Positions 1 through 6,394 of a stretch of 22,895 bases of DNA are shown here, piece by piece (position 1 is the first letter of the stretch; every line of letters begins with the position of its first letter). Under the pieces are notes generated by a model, which searched no databases, was not told the DNA's origin, and saw only the letters and a list, made by a program, of their open reading frames with translations. Origin of the DNA: a virus; IMG/VR virus record IMGVR_UViG_3300037108_000111, positions 1-22,895 of that record, one strand, 5' to 3'. A program made the position numbers and the translations under genes.

Positions 1-32
1 CCTGACCCCTGACCCCTGATCTCTGACCCCTG
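1..32 (-). repeat. Heptamer repeat block a (GGGGTCA type, read on minus strand)
   Basis: About four 7-base units of CCTGACC/CCTGATC type start at the window edge, with one degenerate unit in the middle. It lies just beyond the stop codon of the last early gene and matches eight other blocks in the window. On the minus strand it gives three runs of four G separated by TCA or a longer loop. The block may extend leftwards outside the window. Confidence 0.8.
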
Positions 33-35
33 TCT

Positions 36-182
36 TCATGGCCGCACCCCCTGCGGCATCTGCGAGGCCAGCCAGAGCAGCAGACCCGCGGCCGAGCCCA
101 GCGCCCCGACCCAGAGTGTGAGGAAAAAGATTGTGAGGAAGCCGCCGAGGCTGTCGATGGCATTTTGGTTGCGGTTGGTCAT
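36..182 (-). CDS. Small membrane protein, last gene of early operon
   Basis: This 48-residue protein starts MTNRNQN and has one long hydrophobic stretch from about residue 14 to 40 (FLTIFFLTLWVGALG onward), rich in Gly, Ala and Leu, so it is probably an inner-membrane protein with one long or two short helices. The start at 182 is chosen because a GGGGAGG ribosome-binding site lies about 8 bases upstream and the ATG overlaps the stop of the preceding gene as ATGA. A longer frame from 257 exists but would ignore that site and bury the gene before it. It is the third of three consecutive tiny membrane genes downstream of the MuB-like gene. It could be holin-like or a superinfection-exclusion factor, but no family was recognised. 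Confidence 0.6.
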   Translation of the reverse strand: MTNRNQNAIDSLGGFLTIFFLTLWVGALGSAAGLLLWLASQMPQGVRP

Positions 183-310
183 CGCGCGCCTCCCCAGGTG
201 AGTCTGTCGGGCGGAAAAGAGCAGCCGGAAAGATTGACAAGATGCACGATGATGCAAACCAGGGCGGCAAAGACCAGGGCTACTAGGGCGTACTTCAGAG
301 ACGTCTTCAT
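179..310 (-). CDS. 43-residue membrane peptide
   Basis: A short frame (MKTSLKYALVALVFAA...) encodes one transmembrane helix at about residues 6-26, followed by a short polar tail with Cys and Pro (NLSGCSFPPDRLTW). Its ATG overlaps the stop of the upstream gene (ATGA at 310-307), and its own stop overlaps the start of the next gene (ATGA at 182-179), so both ends are fixed by translational coupling. No ribosome-binding site is needed beyond coupling. The sequence also resembles an uncleaved signal anchor. Function is unknown. The chain of exact overlaps is the main evidence that this very short frame is a real gene. Confidence 0.6.
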   Translation of the reverse strand: MKTSLKYALVALVFAALVCIIVHLVNLSGCSFPPDRLTWGGAR

Positions 311-615
311 CGCGCGCCTCCGATCCATCCCGGGCCGTAAGGAAGAAACACCTTGGCGAAGCTGAGCAGCAGATAGAGCACGGCCAGCACCACGGCCGTT
401 TTGAGCAGGCGATCGGCGACCGGCGCGGCGCGCATCAGCCAGTCAGTGAAGCTGTCCAACTGGCGATCGGTGGGCGTCCAGCGCATCAGGCGCTGCCACC
501 AATCGGGCGCGGCATCCTGATGATTGCGGCTACTGACTATCAGATCGCCGCGTCCGGGGAAGTCCGGACCGGGCTGGTAGTAGAAGGGATTCGGTTTCTC
601 GTTGGGCAGGTTCAT
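307..615 (-). CDS. Hypothetical single-pass membrane protein
   Basis: This 102-residue protein begins MNLPNEKPNPFYYQPGP. It has a polar, proline-rich N-terminal half and a transmembrane helix near residues 71-93 (LLKTAVVLAVLYLLLSFAKVF), ending in a short GWIGGAR tail. The start at 615 is chosen because it overlaps the stop of the preceding gene as ATGA. The longer frame from 714 would read through that gene's coding sequence as Arg-rich nonsense. Topology is likely cytoplasmic N-terminus with a C-terminal anchor. The gene belongs to the early operon. The family was not recognised. Confidence 0.65.
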   Translation of the reverse strand: MNLPNEKPNPFYYQPGPDFPGRGDLIVSSRNHQDAAPDWWQRLMRWTPTDRQLDSFTDWLMRAAPVADRLLKTAVVLAVLYLLLSFAKVFLPYGPGWIGGAR

Positions 616-995
616 GGCCGCGGCCTGCTTTCCCGCTGGAAGTTGAGGGCTTCGCGGCGTCCCTGATCCCAGGTGCCGTTCAGGCTGCCGTCGTCGGCCA
701 CAATCCCGTGCCACGTTGCGCGCAGCGCGGGGACGCGGAAGCTGAGCGCGCGGCCGCTGCGCTCAAAGTCGGTGCACTGGATGCCGGCGCGATCTCCAGC
801 TCCGGGCGTGGCCAGCAGCCCCGTCAGGCCGCTTTGGGCGCGAGGCAGCGGCAGGATCTGCAAGGTGATGTGCAGGGGCCCAAGCATTCCGGCATAGCTG
901 CCGGTAATCTCCGGTTTCTGCTGCGCGTGGGCGTCCGTGGCGCAGATGGCCGCCGCTATGAGGATCAGTGCGATGGATTCAAGAAGCTGCTTCAT
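612..995 (-). CDS. Secreted small beta-domain protein (hydrolase-associated domain type)
   Basis: Starting at 995 the product has 127 residues with a clear signal peptide (MKQLLESIALILIAAAICATDAHAQ, cleavage after AHA or AQ). The mature part follows the pattern ITGSYAGML...L.I.L.I...GLTGLLATPG...I.C..F...GRALSFRVP....W.GIV..DGSLNGTWDQG....LNF.R. That pattern resembles the beta-rich domain found N-terminal to secreted alpha/beta hydrolases in Acidobacteria and relatives, where it also occurs alone. No hydrolase domain follows here. A start at 1019 (MSRKQSPQ) is possible. The gene overlaps the end of the MuB-like gene, and its stop overlaps the next start as ATGA. A secreted protein in a transposition operon is odd; it may alter the envelope of the lysogen or infected cell. 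The domain match is from memory of the family pattern. Confidence 0.6.
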   Translation of the reverse strand: MKQLLESIALILIAAAICATDAHAQQKPEITGSYAGMLGPLHITLQILPLPRAQSGLTGLLATPGAGDRAGIQCTDFERSGRALSFRVPALRATWHGIVADDGSLNGTWDQGRREALNFQRESRPRP

Positions 996-1953
996 TTGTG
1001 GGGACTGCTTTCTCGACATCCGTCCGGGCTGCAAGCCCTTCGCGGATCTCGCGGATTTGGGCCATAATGCGGCCCATGCTGATGTAGCTGCGCGACTTCT
1101 TGTCAACGCGCACGCTGATGGTTGCCCCGGCGATCTGTTCGCGGATGAGGGCGTTGTCGAGGGCGAAGGGCGCCAGCTCGCTGCGCAGGATGCCGGCAGC
1201 CTCCTCGGCGGTGATTGCCGGTAGCGTCACCTTGTCGGTGATGCGGCGCTGGAGCTGCTCAAGCGTCCCGGCAAACTTGGCGAAGGTGCGGTCGAGTTCG
1301 TGGCTGCCCGCAAAGCACAGTGAGAAGCGCGGATCTTCGTCGAGCAGCTCGCGCACGGTTTCAAAACAGTCGATCGACAGGTGCTGGGCTTCGTCGAAGT
1401 ACAGCAGCACGCGCGCGCCCTTGAAATCCCACCTCAAATTGCGGATGGCGCGGTCGATGGCCGTGTTGGCCTCCGTTCCGCAGGCCGCGCTGATGCGCCG
1501 CATCAGGTCGCGCGGGCGGATGCAGCTCCGGCAGTAGACGCGGAAGATGAAGCGCATGTCGCCGGCGGCGCGCCCGGCGTTGTGCTGGTTGATGAGGTGG
1601 CGCGCGATGTCCGTCTTGCCCGAGCCTGGCGGCGCGTAAACCAAGTAAACTTGGGGGCGTTCGAGAAGCCGGGCGAAGACGCCGCGCATCACTTTCACCG
1701 CGCCGGTCTCGTAGATGTTCCCCGTCCAGGCATCCTCCTCGACGGGGTACTTCTCGATGAAGCTGAGCGCGGCCTCGGCGACCTTGTCGATATGGGGCGT
1801 GATCTGGCCGTATTTACCCGCTAAGAAGAGGCTCACTGTCGGGTGGCTGTAGCCGATCCTGCGGGCGAAGTCCACGGCGGACATGCCGCTGCGGTTGATA
1901 TACTCCTGCGCCAGCTTCTGCACGCGGTCGGGGGCTGTCAGGCGGTCTGTCAT
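979..1953 (-). CDS. MuB-like transposition target/activator AAA+ ATPase
   Basis: This 324-residue protein has an N-terminal helix-turn-helix at about residues 11-60 (FARRIGYSHPTVSLFLAGKYG). An AAA+ core follows, with Walker A APPGSGKT at 107-114 and Walker B VLLYFDEAQ at 182-190, then a sensor-like FAGSHEL. This is the architecture of Mu B and of TniB/TnsC-like ATPases, which bind DNA as ATP-dependent filaments, select target DNA and stimulate the transposase. Mu B is 312 residues, so it is full length. Its ATG overlaps the transposase stop (ATGA at 1953-1950), and a GGAG site lies about ten bases upstream. The transposase directly before it is the expected partner. The C-terminal region beyond about 250 is helical and probably contacts DNA or the transposase. 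Confidence 0.93.
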   Translation of the reverse strand: MTDRLTAPDRVQKLAQEYINRSGMSAVDFARRIGYSHPTVSLFLAGKYGQITPHIDKVAEAALSFIEKYPVEEDAWTGNIYETGAVKVMRGVFARLLERPQVYLVYAPPGSGKTDIARHLINQHNAGRAAGDMRFIFRVYCRSCIRPRDLMRRISAACGTEANTAIDRAIRNLRWDFKGARVLLYFDEAQHLSIDCFETVRELLDEDPRFSLCFAGSHELDRTFAKFAGTLEQLQRRITDKVTLPAITAEEAAGILRSELAPFALDNALIREQIAGATISVRVDKKSRSYISMGRIMAQIREIREGLAARTDVEKAVPTNEAAS

Positions 1954-3809
1954 TGCGACACTTTCTCCAAAAAGAGCCGGGCCACTTGGGCCGGCGTAGC
2001 GGGTTGCGCGGGCAGTTCCGCCGCCTCGCGTTTGGGTTTACGTTGGGTAATCACGTCCGCGCCGGTTTCGCCAGAGCTGAGGCGCAGCCTGCCGGCCATG
2101 GCTTCGAGCGGCGATTGCGCGCCCATGGCGCGGGCGGTTGTTGCCACCAGCTCGATGGTTTGCCGGTTGCCTTTTTCCAGCCGCCGCCGGATCTGCATCG
2201 ACTCCGCGATCCGCGCTTGCGTTTCCGGCTCCCAGGGCGCGAACTTGACGAGCTGCTCGGCCTCCAGCCAGGCCAGAAAGTTGCCGTCCTTATCGAGCGC
2301 GGCCACGGCGTCGAGGTCGGCCGAGTCGTAGGCCACAATCACCTCGCGCTCGTTGTATTCGTGCATCGCCCCCCAGCCGGCTGCGTCTACCGGCGTGTAG
2401 CGATGCTTGGCGACGGTGACCGCGCACTCGCGAACCCGGCGGGTTTCGTGCTCGGCCATCAGAAGCGATAACGTCGCGTGGTCCGGAGCGGGCTTCTGGT
2501 TGGGGTTGCGATTCTGCTCGAAGACCTGGCGCGGGGATTGGCCGTCCAGGCCTTCCCCTTGGTGAGGGGTATCCGCGTACTCCTCAAGCCAGGCCAGGCA
2601 CGCCAGGATAAAGCGGCTAGCCAGCGGATGCTTGCTCTCGGCCACGCGCCCGGCCTTGAGCAGCCGCCGGTGGGCCATCATGGCGATCTCGGTTGACTCT
2701 GGCCGCGTGAAAGGGTCGCCGCTGGTGTAGGTGGGCCAGACCGAATCGAAGCGCTCATGCACCGTGCCGAAGAAGCGCTCGATGGCCTTCGACTGTGGGT
2801 GATGCGGAATTGCATGGGTTACCGCGATGCCCAGCCGCGCCATGAAGCCGGTAGCCTCGATCGAGGCCAGCTCCGCCGCGGCCCAGTTGGGCTGCGCGGG
2901 CGTCTCGGCACAGCAGCCGCGCTGCGCGCCTTTGGCCGCCTTGCGATAATCTTTGCCGTTGTCAACGTAGATATGGTCCGGAGGCCCGAACTTCGTAATG
3001 CCGCGGCGCATACACGCGGCGATCGAGCGGCTGGAACCCTCCCAACAAAACGTGGCCCCGGTCACCATGCGGCTGCGGTAGTCGATGAACGCCGAGAGGC
3101 GCACGCGAATGGGCGCGCCCCACTCCACGTTCTCGAAGCAATCGTTGGCGACTTCGACATCATGCAGGGCATGATCTCCGATCCAGACCTGGTTGCTGTA
3201 AACGTCCGTGCAGCCGCGCTTGAGGTACGGACTCATGCGCTCGCGATAAGCCTTGCGACCTTCTCGCGCATACACGGTGAGGCTGCGCGGAAGCGAATTG
3301 AGATAGGCGCGGACGCACGAGTAACTGGGCGCATCCTCGGCGGGCACCTCGACCATGTCGAGGTTCGCAAGCAGGCTTTCGTGGCAGACGGTAACGCTGG
3401 CCTTGCATTCGGGATCGAGATAGAGATAATCCGCCAACCACGCCGCTCTCACGTACTTCTTGAAAAAGCGGCTGTGGTTTTTGTCGGCGCGCATTTTGTC
3501 GGCGAGATTCGCGAGGCCCACTTCATGTCCACTCTCCCAACGCTTGAGCCAGCGGTATAACGTAGGCACGCTCACACCGCTGGACTCCGATGCCCATTCG
3601 ACCATGCGCGTCAGGCCATTCACCCGCGAGCCGTCCTTGAGCAGCAGATGGCCGAAGCGCTCCGCATCGGCCTTGTAAATCAAAATTGGATTGATGATGT
3701 TCAGGCGCTCAGTGGCTGTTTGCTGGTCCGAAGGGTCAGGAAGAAGAACCCGTTGCGGCGCTTCAATCGGCGCCGGAAGGGCAATAGCCAAAGCCATTTG
3801 CGCGCTCAA
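1950..3809 (-). CDS. MuA/TnsB-like DDE transposase
   Basis: This 619-residue transposase performs strand cleavage and transfer at the phage ends for integration and replicative transposition. An N-terminal HTH-type segment lies near residues 62-92 (VEWASESSGVSVPTLYRWLKRW). The integrase core begins about residue 200. The catalytic triad is visible as D212 (WIGDHALHD), D283 (YVDNGKDY) and E344 (SKAIERFFGTVHERF). The spacings of 71 and 61 residues are close to those of MuA (D269, D336, E392). The beta-barrel region follows with GQSPRQVFEQN, and a charged C-terminus probably contacts the MuB-like ATPase. Mu A is 663 residues, so the length fits. It overlaps both neighbours as ATGA and so is coupled to the upstream regulators and downstream ATPase. 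Phage end-binding sites cannot be placed because the ends are outside the window. Confidence 0.95.
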   Translation of the reverse strand: MSAQMALAIALPAPIEAPQRVLLPDPSDQQTATERLNIINPILIYKADAERFGHLLLKDGSRVNGLTRMVEWASESSGVSVPTLYRWLKRWESGHEVGLANLADKMRADKNHSRFFKKYVRAAWLADYLYLDPECKASVTVCHESLLANLDMVEVPAEDAPSYSCVRAYLNSLPRSLTVYAREGRKAYRERMSPYLKRGCTDVYSNQVWIGDHALHDVEVANDCFENVEWGAPIRVRLSAFIDYRSRMVTGATFCWEGSSRSIAACMRRGITKFGPPDHIYVDNGKDYRKAAKGAQRGCCAETPAQPNWAAAELASIEATGFMARLGIAVTHAIPHHPQSKAIERFFGTVHERFDSVWPTYTSGDPFTRPESTEIAMMAHRRLLKAGRVAESKHPLASRFILACLAWLEEYADTPHQGEGLDGQSPRQVFEQNRNPNQKPAPDHATLSLLMAEHETRRVRECAVTVAKHRYTPVDAAGWGAMHEYNEREVIVAYDSADLDAVAALDKDGNFLAWLEAEQLVKFAPWEPETQARIAESMQIRRRLEKGNRQTIELVATTARAMGAQSPLEAMAGRLRLSSGETGADVITQRKPKREAAELPAQPATPAQVARLFLEKVSQ

Positions 3810-4345
3810 GCGGAGGCCTCGGTCTTTGCGGCGATTTGTGCATCAACGCGGGCCATTTCGGCGCGGAGGGCGGTTAGGACTTTTAGGCCGCGGCGGCCGC
3901 CGCCATGAATGGCCTTGGTACCGGCGCTTTTGCTTAATCCGAGAGACTGGGCGGTTCGTGAGCCAAGCCCAAAATATCTGCCGCCCCGCTTGAATTGAGA
4001 AATTTGCCCCGCGGTCAACGGCGCAGGCCTGTCAAGAAATTCGGCGTCCATCTTCGCCATTTCGGCGCGAAGCTCTAAAGAAACTCGATTCGATTTCTGC
4101 CAACCTTCTCCTATGGCGGTCACATAACGCCGCGTCAAGCCCATTCTTTCCGCCACGCGCTTATAAATGCCGCTGTAGCGTTGGTTCATCCGGAACAGAC
4201 GTGGATCCACCCCCTGAAAAACGCTTCGCTTCGCGCGGATTTCAGCCGGACTTAATAGGAGATCGCTTGAGCCGCCCGCAATGACGGCGATCATTACTGT
4301 CAGGAGTTTGCCGAGCTGTTCTAGCCGGGACGGTCGCTTACTCAC
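3806..4345 (-). CDS. Early regulator with two tandem HTH-type domains
   Basis: This 179-residue basic protein contains two copies of a roughly 45-residue helical domain, at about 57-100 (YSGIYKRVAERMGLTRRYV) and 122-169 (GRYFGLGSRTAQSLGLSKS). Each ends in a LRAEMAKMD or LRAEMARVD helix. The same domain makes up the preceding 81-residue gene. The pattern Y..VA..LG.....V..........S..V...L..E... is that of small HTH proteins frequent in Acidobacteria, so DNA binding is inferred. It may act like Ner of Mu, shutting early or repressor transcription, or it may help target binding. The first copy keeps the HTH consensus better than the second. The gene overlaps the transposase start and the upstream gene stop as ATGA. 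Confidence 0.75.
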   Translation of the reverse strand: MSKRPSRLEQLGKLLTVMIAVIAGGSSDLLLSPAEIRAKRSVFQGVDPRLFRMNQRYSGIYKRVAERMGLTRRYVTAIGEGWQKSNRVSLELRAEMAKMDAEFLDRPAPLTAGQISQFKRGGRYFGLGSRTAQSLGLSKSAGTKAIHGGGRRGLKVLTALRAEMARVDAQIAAKTEASA

Positions 4346-4587
4346 GCTGCCTTTTTTCTGAGCTGTTTAATCCGCTTGCTCGGGCCTCTCGCACCCCGGG
4401 ATGCGCTGATGCGCTTGATCTCCCGTTTCAGAGCCAAGGCAACGCGCTTCGAAGAGCTGATCCCGTTTGCGACCTGGCGAACAATCTGGGGAGAGACGCC
4501 AAGTTGCCGCGCGATCCGGCTATACATACCCCGGAAAAGGGAAACGCGCCCGATTTCCGGTAATATGGGTTTGGGATGCGCTTTCAA
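4342..4587 (-). CDS. Small HTH-type DNA-binding protein, first early gene (TTG start)
   Basis: This 81-residue, strongly basic protein has one HTH-type domain at about 21-60 (YSRIARQLGVSPQIVRQVA, then SSSKRVALALKREIKRI) and a Lys/Arg-rich tail. The start is TTG at 4587. A GGAGGT site sits five bases upstream on the minus strand and no ATG is available. It is the first gene after the divergent control region, the place of ner in Mu, and is transcribed away from the repressor. A Ner/Cro-like role on this control region is therefore likely by position. Its domain is shared with the following 179-residue protein, which carries two copies. The stop overlaps the next ATG as ATGA. Confidence 0.75.
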   Translation of the reverse strand: MKAHPKPILPEIGRVSLFRGMYSRIARQLGVSPQIVRQVANGISSSKRVALALKREIKRISASRGARGPSKRIKQLRKKAA

Positions 4588-4608
4588 TTGAAACCTCCGC
4601 GAAAAGAC

Positions 4609-4637
4609 AAGGTAGCACGGAGAAGTTCCCGAAGCAA
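4609..4637 (-). promoter_or_regulatory. Candidate early promoter (leftward) in divergent control region
   Basis: On the minus strand, TTGCTT (4637-4632) and TACCTT (4614-4609) are separated by exactly 17 bases and lie just upstream of the TTG-started first early gene. They look like sigma70-type -35 and -10 boxes. The wider region 4588-4710 is the only space between the divergent early operon and the repressor gene, so both promoters and the operators should be here. A CCGTC...GACGG pair flanks an A/T-rich tract around 4651-4683 and could be part of an operator. No convincing rightward promoter was seen. Confidence 0.4.
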
Positions 4638-4710
4638 GGAAAAAATGCGTGCCGTCTAAGTTTTTTTACATGCCTCCTGACGGTTCCATTTTGGGAAGAC
4701 GGGCTAGAGA

Positions 4711-5169
4711 GTGGAAGTCGCAAAGAATGTGTGGGATGCCCACGCCGCCGGGAGCCGATTGCGCGCCTTCCGGGAGAGTCTTTCCCTGTCCCAACCCCAA
4801 CTGGGGGCTGCTGTCGAAGGCACAAAGCGGGCGATCCAAGACAACGAACTGGGGAAAACTTCACCCAACAGTCGCCTTCTCTTCGCTCTCGCCCAGTTGG
4901 GCCTCAATGTCAACTGGCTCTTGACGGGCGATGGCCCCATGGCCTTGGCGGACCTGGCAGTCCGGGATAAGCAGACACAGCCCATCGACGAGGATCTCCT
5001 GATCTATGTGATAGAAGCGCTGGACGCGGAGCTTAAGAGAAAAGGGGCGGACTTCACCCCGCGCAAGATGGCGGAGATGGCGGCCTTTCTTTATGACCAG
5101 GCGAAGGAGGCTGGCCAGCGCGACCGTTCAATGGTGGCGCGGCTGGTGAGGATGCAGGGGGAACTTTAA
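4711..5169 (+). CDS. XRE-family phage repressor (c-like)
   Basis: This 152-residue protein has an N-terminal XRE helix-turn-helix at about residues 14-75 (GSRLRAFRESLSLSQPQLGAA, then AIQDNELGK, LNVNWLLTGDGPM). The last motif is typical of Cro/CI-like phage repressors. The C-terminal half (about 90-152) is helical and charged and has no LexA/S24 peptidase motif, so RecA-stimulated self-cleavage is not expected; Mu c also lacks it. Transcription diverges from the transposition operon, so repression of the early promoter in 4588-4710 is the probable role. The start is GTG at 4711, with only a weak purine-rich site upstream; a second in-frame GTG at 4729 is an alternative. It could instead be a Ner/Cro-type regulator. 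Confidence 0.82.
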   Translation: MEVAKNVWDAHAAGSRLRAFRESLSLSQPQLGAAVEGTKRAIQDNELGKTSPNSRLLFALAQLGLNVNWLLTGDGPMALADLAVRDKQTQPIDEDLLIYVIEALDAELKRKGADFTPRKMAEMAAFLYDQAKEAGQRDRSMVARLVRMQGEL

Positions 5170-5224
5170 CGTGCCGGCTTGGCGCGGCTCGGCCCCGCGC
5201 CACCGATCAGAAAGTGAAGGACAG

Positions 5225-6106
5225 ATGGCGAAGTGCAGGTATTGCGGCAAGTGGGCAGGCTTATTCCAAGCCGTTCATCCAGGGTGTGGAGATGCGCACA
5301 AGAGGCAAGAGGGGGAGCGGGTTGCCCGCGAATCAGTAGAAACGCGGGCCGTTGAACAGCTTCGCGCCGTTCTGATTTCCCTGCCGTTGAAAGCGACCGC
5401 CGGGGATGAAATAGCCGCCTCCCTCGATCCCCTGGCTAAGGAGAGCCGCGATACTCTGCTCCGGGCTGTCGCGGCCTGGCTCTGCTATCTCGTGAAGGAA
5501 ATGGGTTCGGACGGCGTCTCACAGGAGCAGGTCGAAGCGACAGTCCGGCTCGTGTTGGACCGTTATGGTATCGATCCAACGGGGCTCGCGGATCGAGCTT
5601 GGGGAAAGTTTGTAAGAGCATGCGCCTGCGGGGATTTGGCTCGCGGGGTTCTACCATCTAGGGTCAAGATTGCAAGTGACCTCCCATTCAACTTTGAAGC
5701 CGGGGAAATAACTGTTTGGGCTTTTCCGGGAGCTGAGTATCTGGAGGACAAGACGGTCCGTTCACCCTCTCGGGGCTACGCAGGCGTGAGTGTGAGAGTG
5801 GTCCCCGGCGTGTATGCGCACATGGGGGAATCCAGGCCGACGGATATTTCGGAAGGCTTTTTCTCCATCGACAAAGGGTTGCTTGTTTTAACCGACCGGG
5901 CTATTCTTTTCAGCGGCGCCCACAAGGCCCTGCGGATCAAGTACAAGGAGATCGTCTCATTCACGCGCTTCGATTACGGTTTTGCGGTTTGCAAGGGGAA
6001 CCAGACCGCCCGAAACCAAGGGTTTGAAATACAGGACGATCTGCCGGGGTTCCCTTTTGTTTTGATTGAAGGCTTGGCGAAATTGAAGGCCGCCGGAAAA
6101 ACTTAG
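5225..6106 (+). CDS. Hypothetical zinc-ribbon and PH-like domain protein
   Basis: This 293-residue protein starts MAKCRYCGKW, with AAGGA about 5 bases upstream; the frame extends upstream to 5171 but without a comparable site. Residues C4, C7, H18 and C21 form a CxxC...HxxC zinc-ribbon-like N-terminus. Residues about 30-150 are helical. The C-terminal part (about 220-285) includes a stretch of IDKGLLVLTDRAILFSG type followed by IKYKEIVSFTRF, which resembles bacterial PH-like domains that describe a gene-expression- or membrane-linked barrel. It lies directly downstream of the repressor, probably cotranscribed and thus expressed in lysogeny. It reads as less GC-biased than the structural genes, consistent with a recently acquired accessory gene. 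Function is unknown; immunity or host defence is a guess from location. Confidence 0.6.
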   Translation: MAKCRYCGKWAGLFQAVHPGCGDAHKRQEGERVARESVETRAVEQLRAVLISLPLKATAGDEIAASLDPLAKESRDTLLRAVAAWLCYLVKEMGSDGVSQEQVEATVRLVLDRYGIDPTGLADRAWGKFVRACACGDLARGVLPSRVKIASDLPFNFEAGEITVWAFPGAEYLEDKTVRSPSRGYAGVSVRVVPGVYAHMGESRPTDISEGFFSIDKGLLVLTDRAILFSGAHKALRIKYKEIVSFTRFDYGFAVCKGNQTARNQGFEIQDDLPGFPFVLIEGLAKLKAAGKT

Positions 6107-6107
6107 C

Positions 6108-6129
6108 CGATGTAAATATATTTACATCG
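6108..6129. promoter_or_regulatory. 22-base perfect palindrome after the repressor transcript
   Basis: The half-site CGATGTAAATA is followed without a spacer by its exact reverse complement. It is AT-rich in a GC-rich setting and begins two bases after the stop of the zinc-ribbon gene. There is no T-run, so it is a poor intrinsic terminator. It looks like a dimeric regulator's operator, or an imperfectly terminating hairpin. It appears only once in the window. Confidence 0.6.
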
Positions 6130-6134
6130 CCCGG

Positions 6135-6160
6135 TCCCTGATCCCTGATCCCTGACCCCT
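6135..6160 (-). repeat. Heptamer repeat block b
   Basis: Four tandem units (TCCCTGA TCCCTGA TCCCTGA CCCCT) belong to the family of blocks scattered through the window. The minus strand holds four runs of three or more G with loops of TCA or ATCA, matching the standard G-quadruplex pattern. It lies six bases after the palindrome. Confidence 0.85.
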
Positions 6161-6394
6161 ATCTTTTAATTTATCCGCTTTGTCCGCGCTGTTGACGTTA
6201 TAGGGCAGCGCCTCGAACTCCCCCGCTAATCTGGCATCTATAGCTGGCCGGCCGGAAGGTCGCGATCCACGCCATCCACGAAATTGGAGGAGGTGGAGTT
6301 GCCAGAGCGGAGCGGCGCCGCGCGACTTAACCTCCCGCGCGGCGGTGCTTCTGGGACAGTGGTCAGTGGTCAGTGGTCAGACGGGGGAGCAGCC
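6161..6394 (+). other. Intergenic region upstream of the lysis cassette
   Basis: No convincing gene lies in this stretch. It should hold the promoter for the lysis and late genes. The segment 6167-6209 (TTTATCCGC, TTTGTC, GTTATA, CAGCGC in order) shares its words with 15364-15397 upstream of the protease gene. A GGAGGAGGTGGAG tract at 6286-6298 precedes an in-frame TTG at 6299 that would add 32 residues to the endolysin; it could be a leader or an alternative start. Heptamer block c sits inside this extension, which argues against it being functional protein. Confidence 0.4.
6357..6380 (+). repeat. Heptamer repeat block c (GGTCAGT variant)
   Basis: Three tandem GGTCAGT-type units lie just before the endolysin ribosome-binding site. 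The unit differs from the other blocks by T in place of G, so it has only GG runs. It is inverted relative to block b, and together they bracket the 6161-6356 control region. Confidence 0.8.

Noticed and set aside
612-1106. Long N-terminal frame of the secreted beta-domain gene from 1106
   Set aside because: The first 29 residues are Arg/Ala-rich and read through the MuB-like gene. The signal peptide makes sense only from 1019 or 995.
6284-6394. N-terminal extension of the endolysin from a TTG at 6284 or 6299
   Set aside because: The extension includes heptamer block c and low-complexity sequence. The ATG at 6395 has a good ribosome-binding site and gives a normal GH24 N-terminus.
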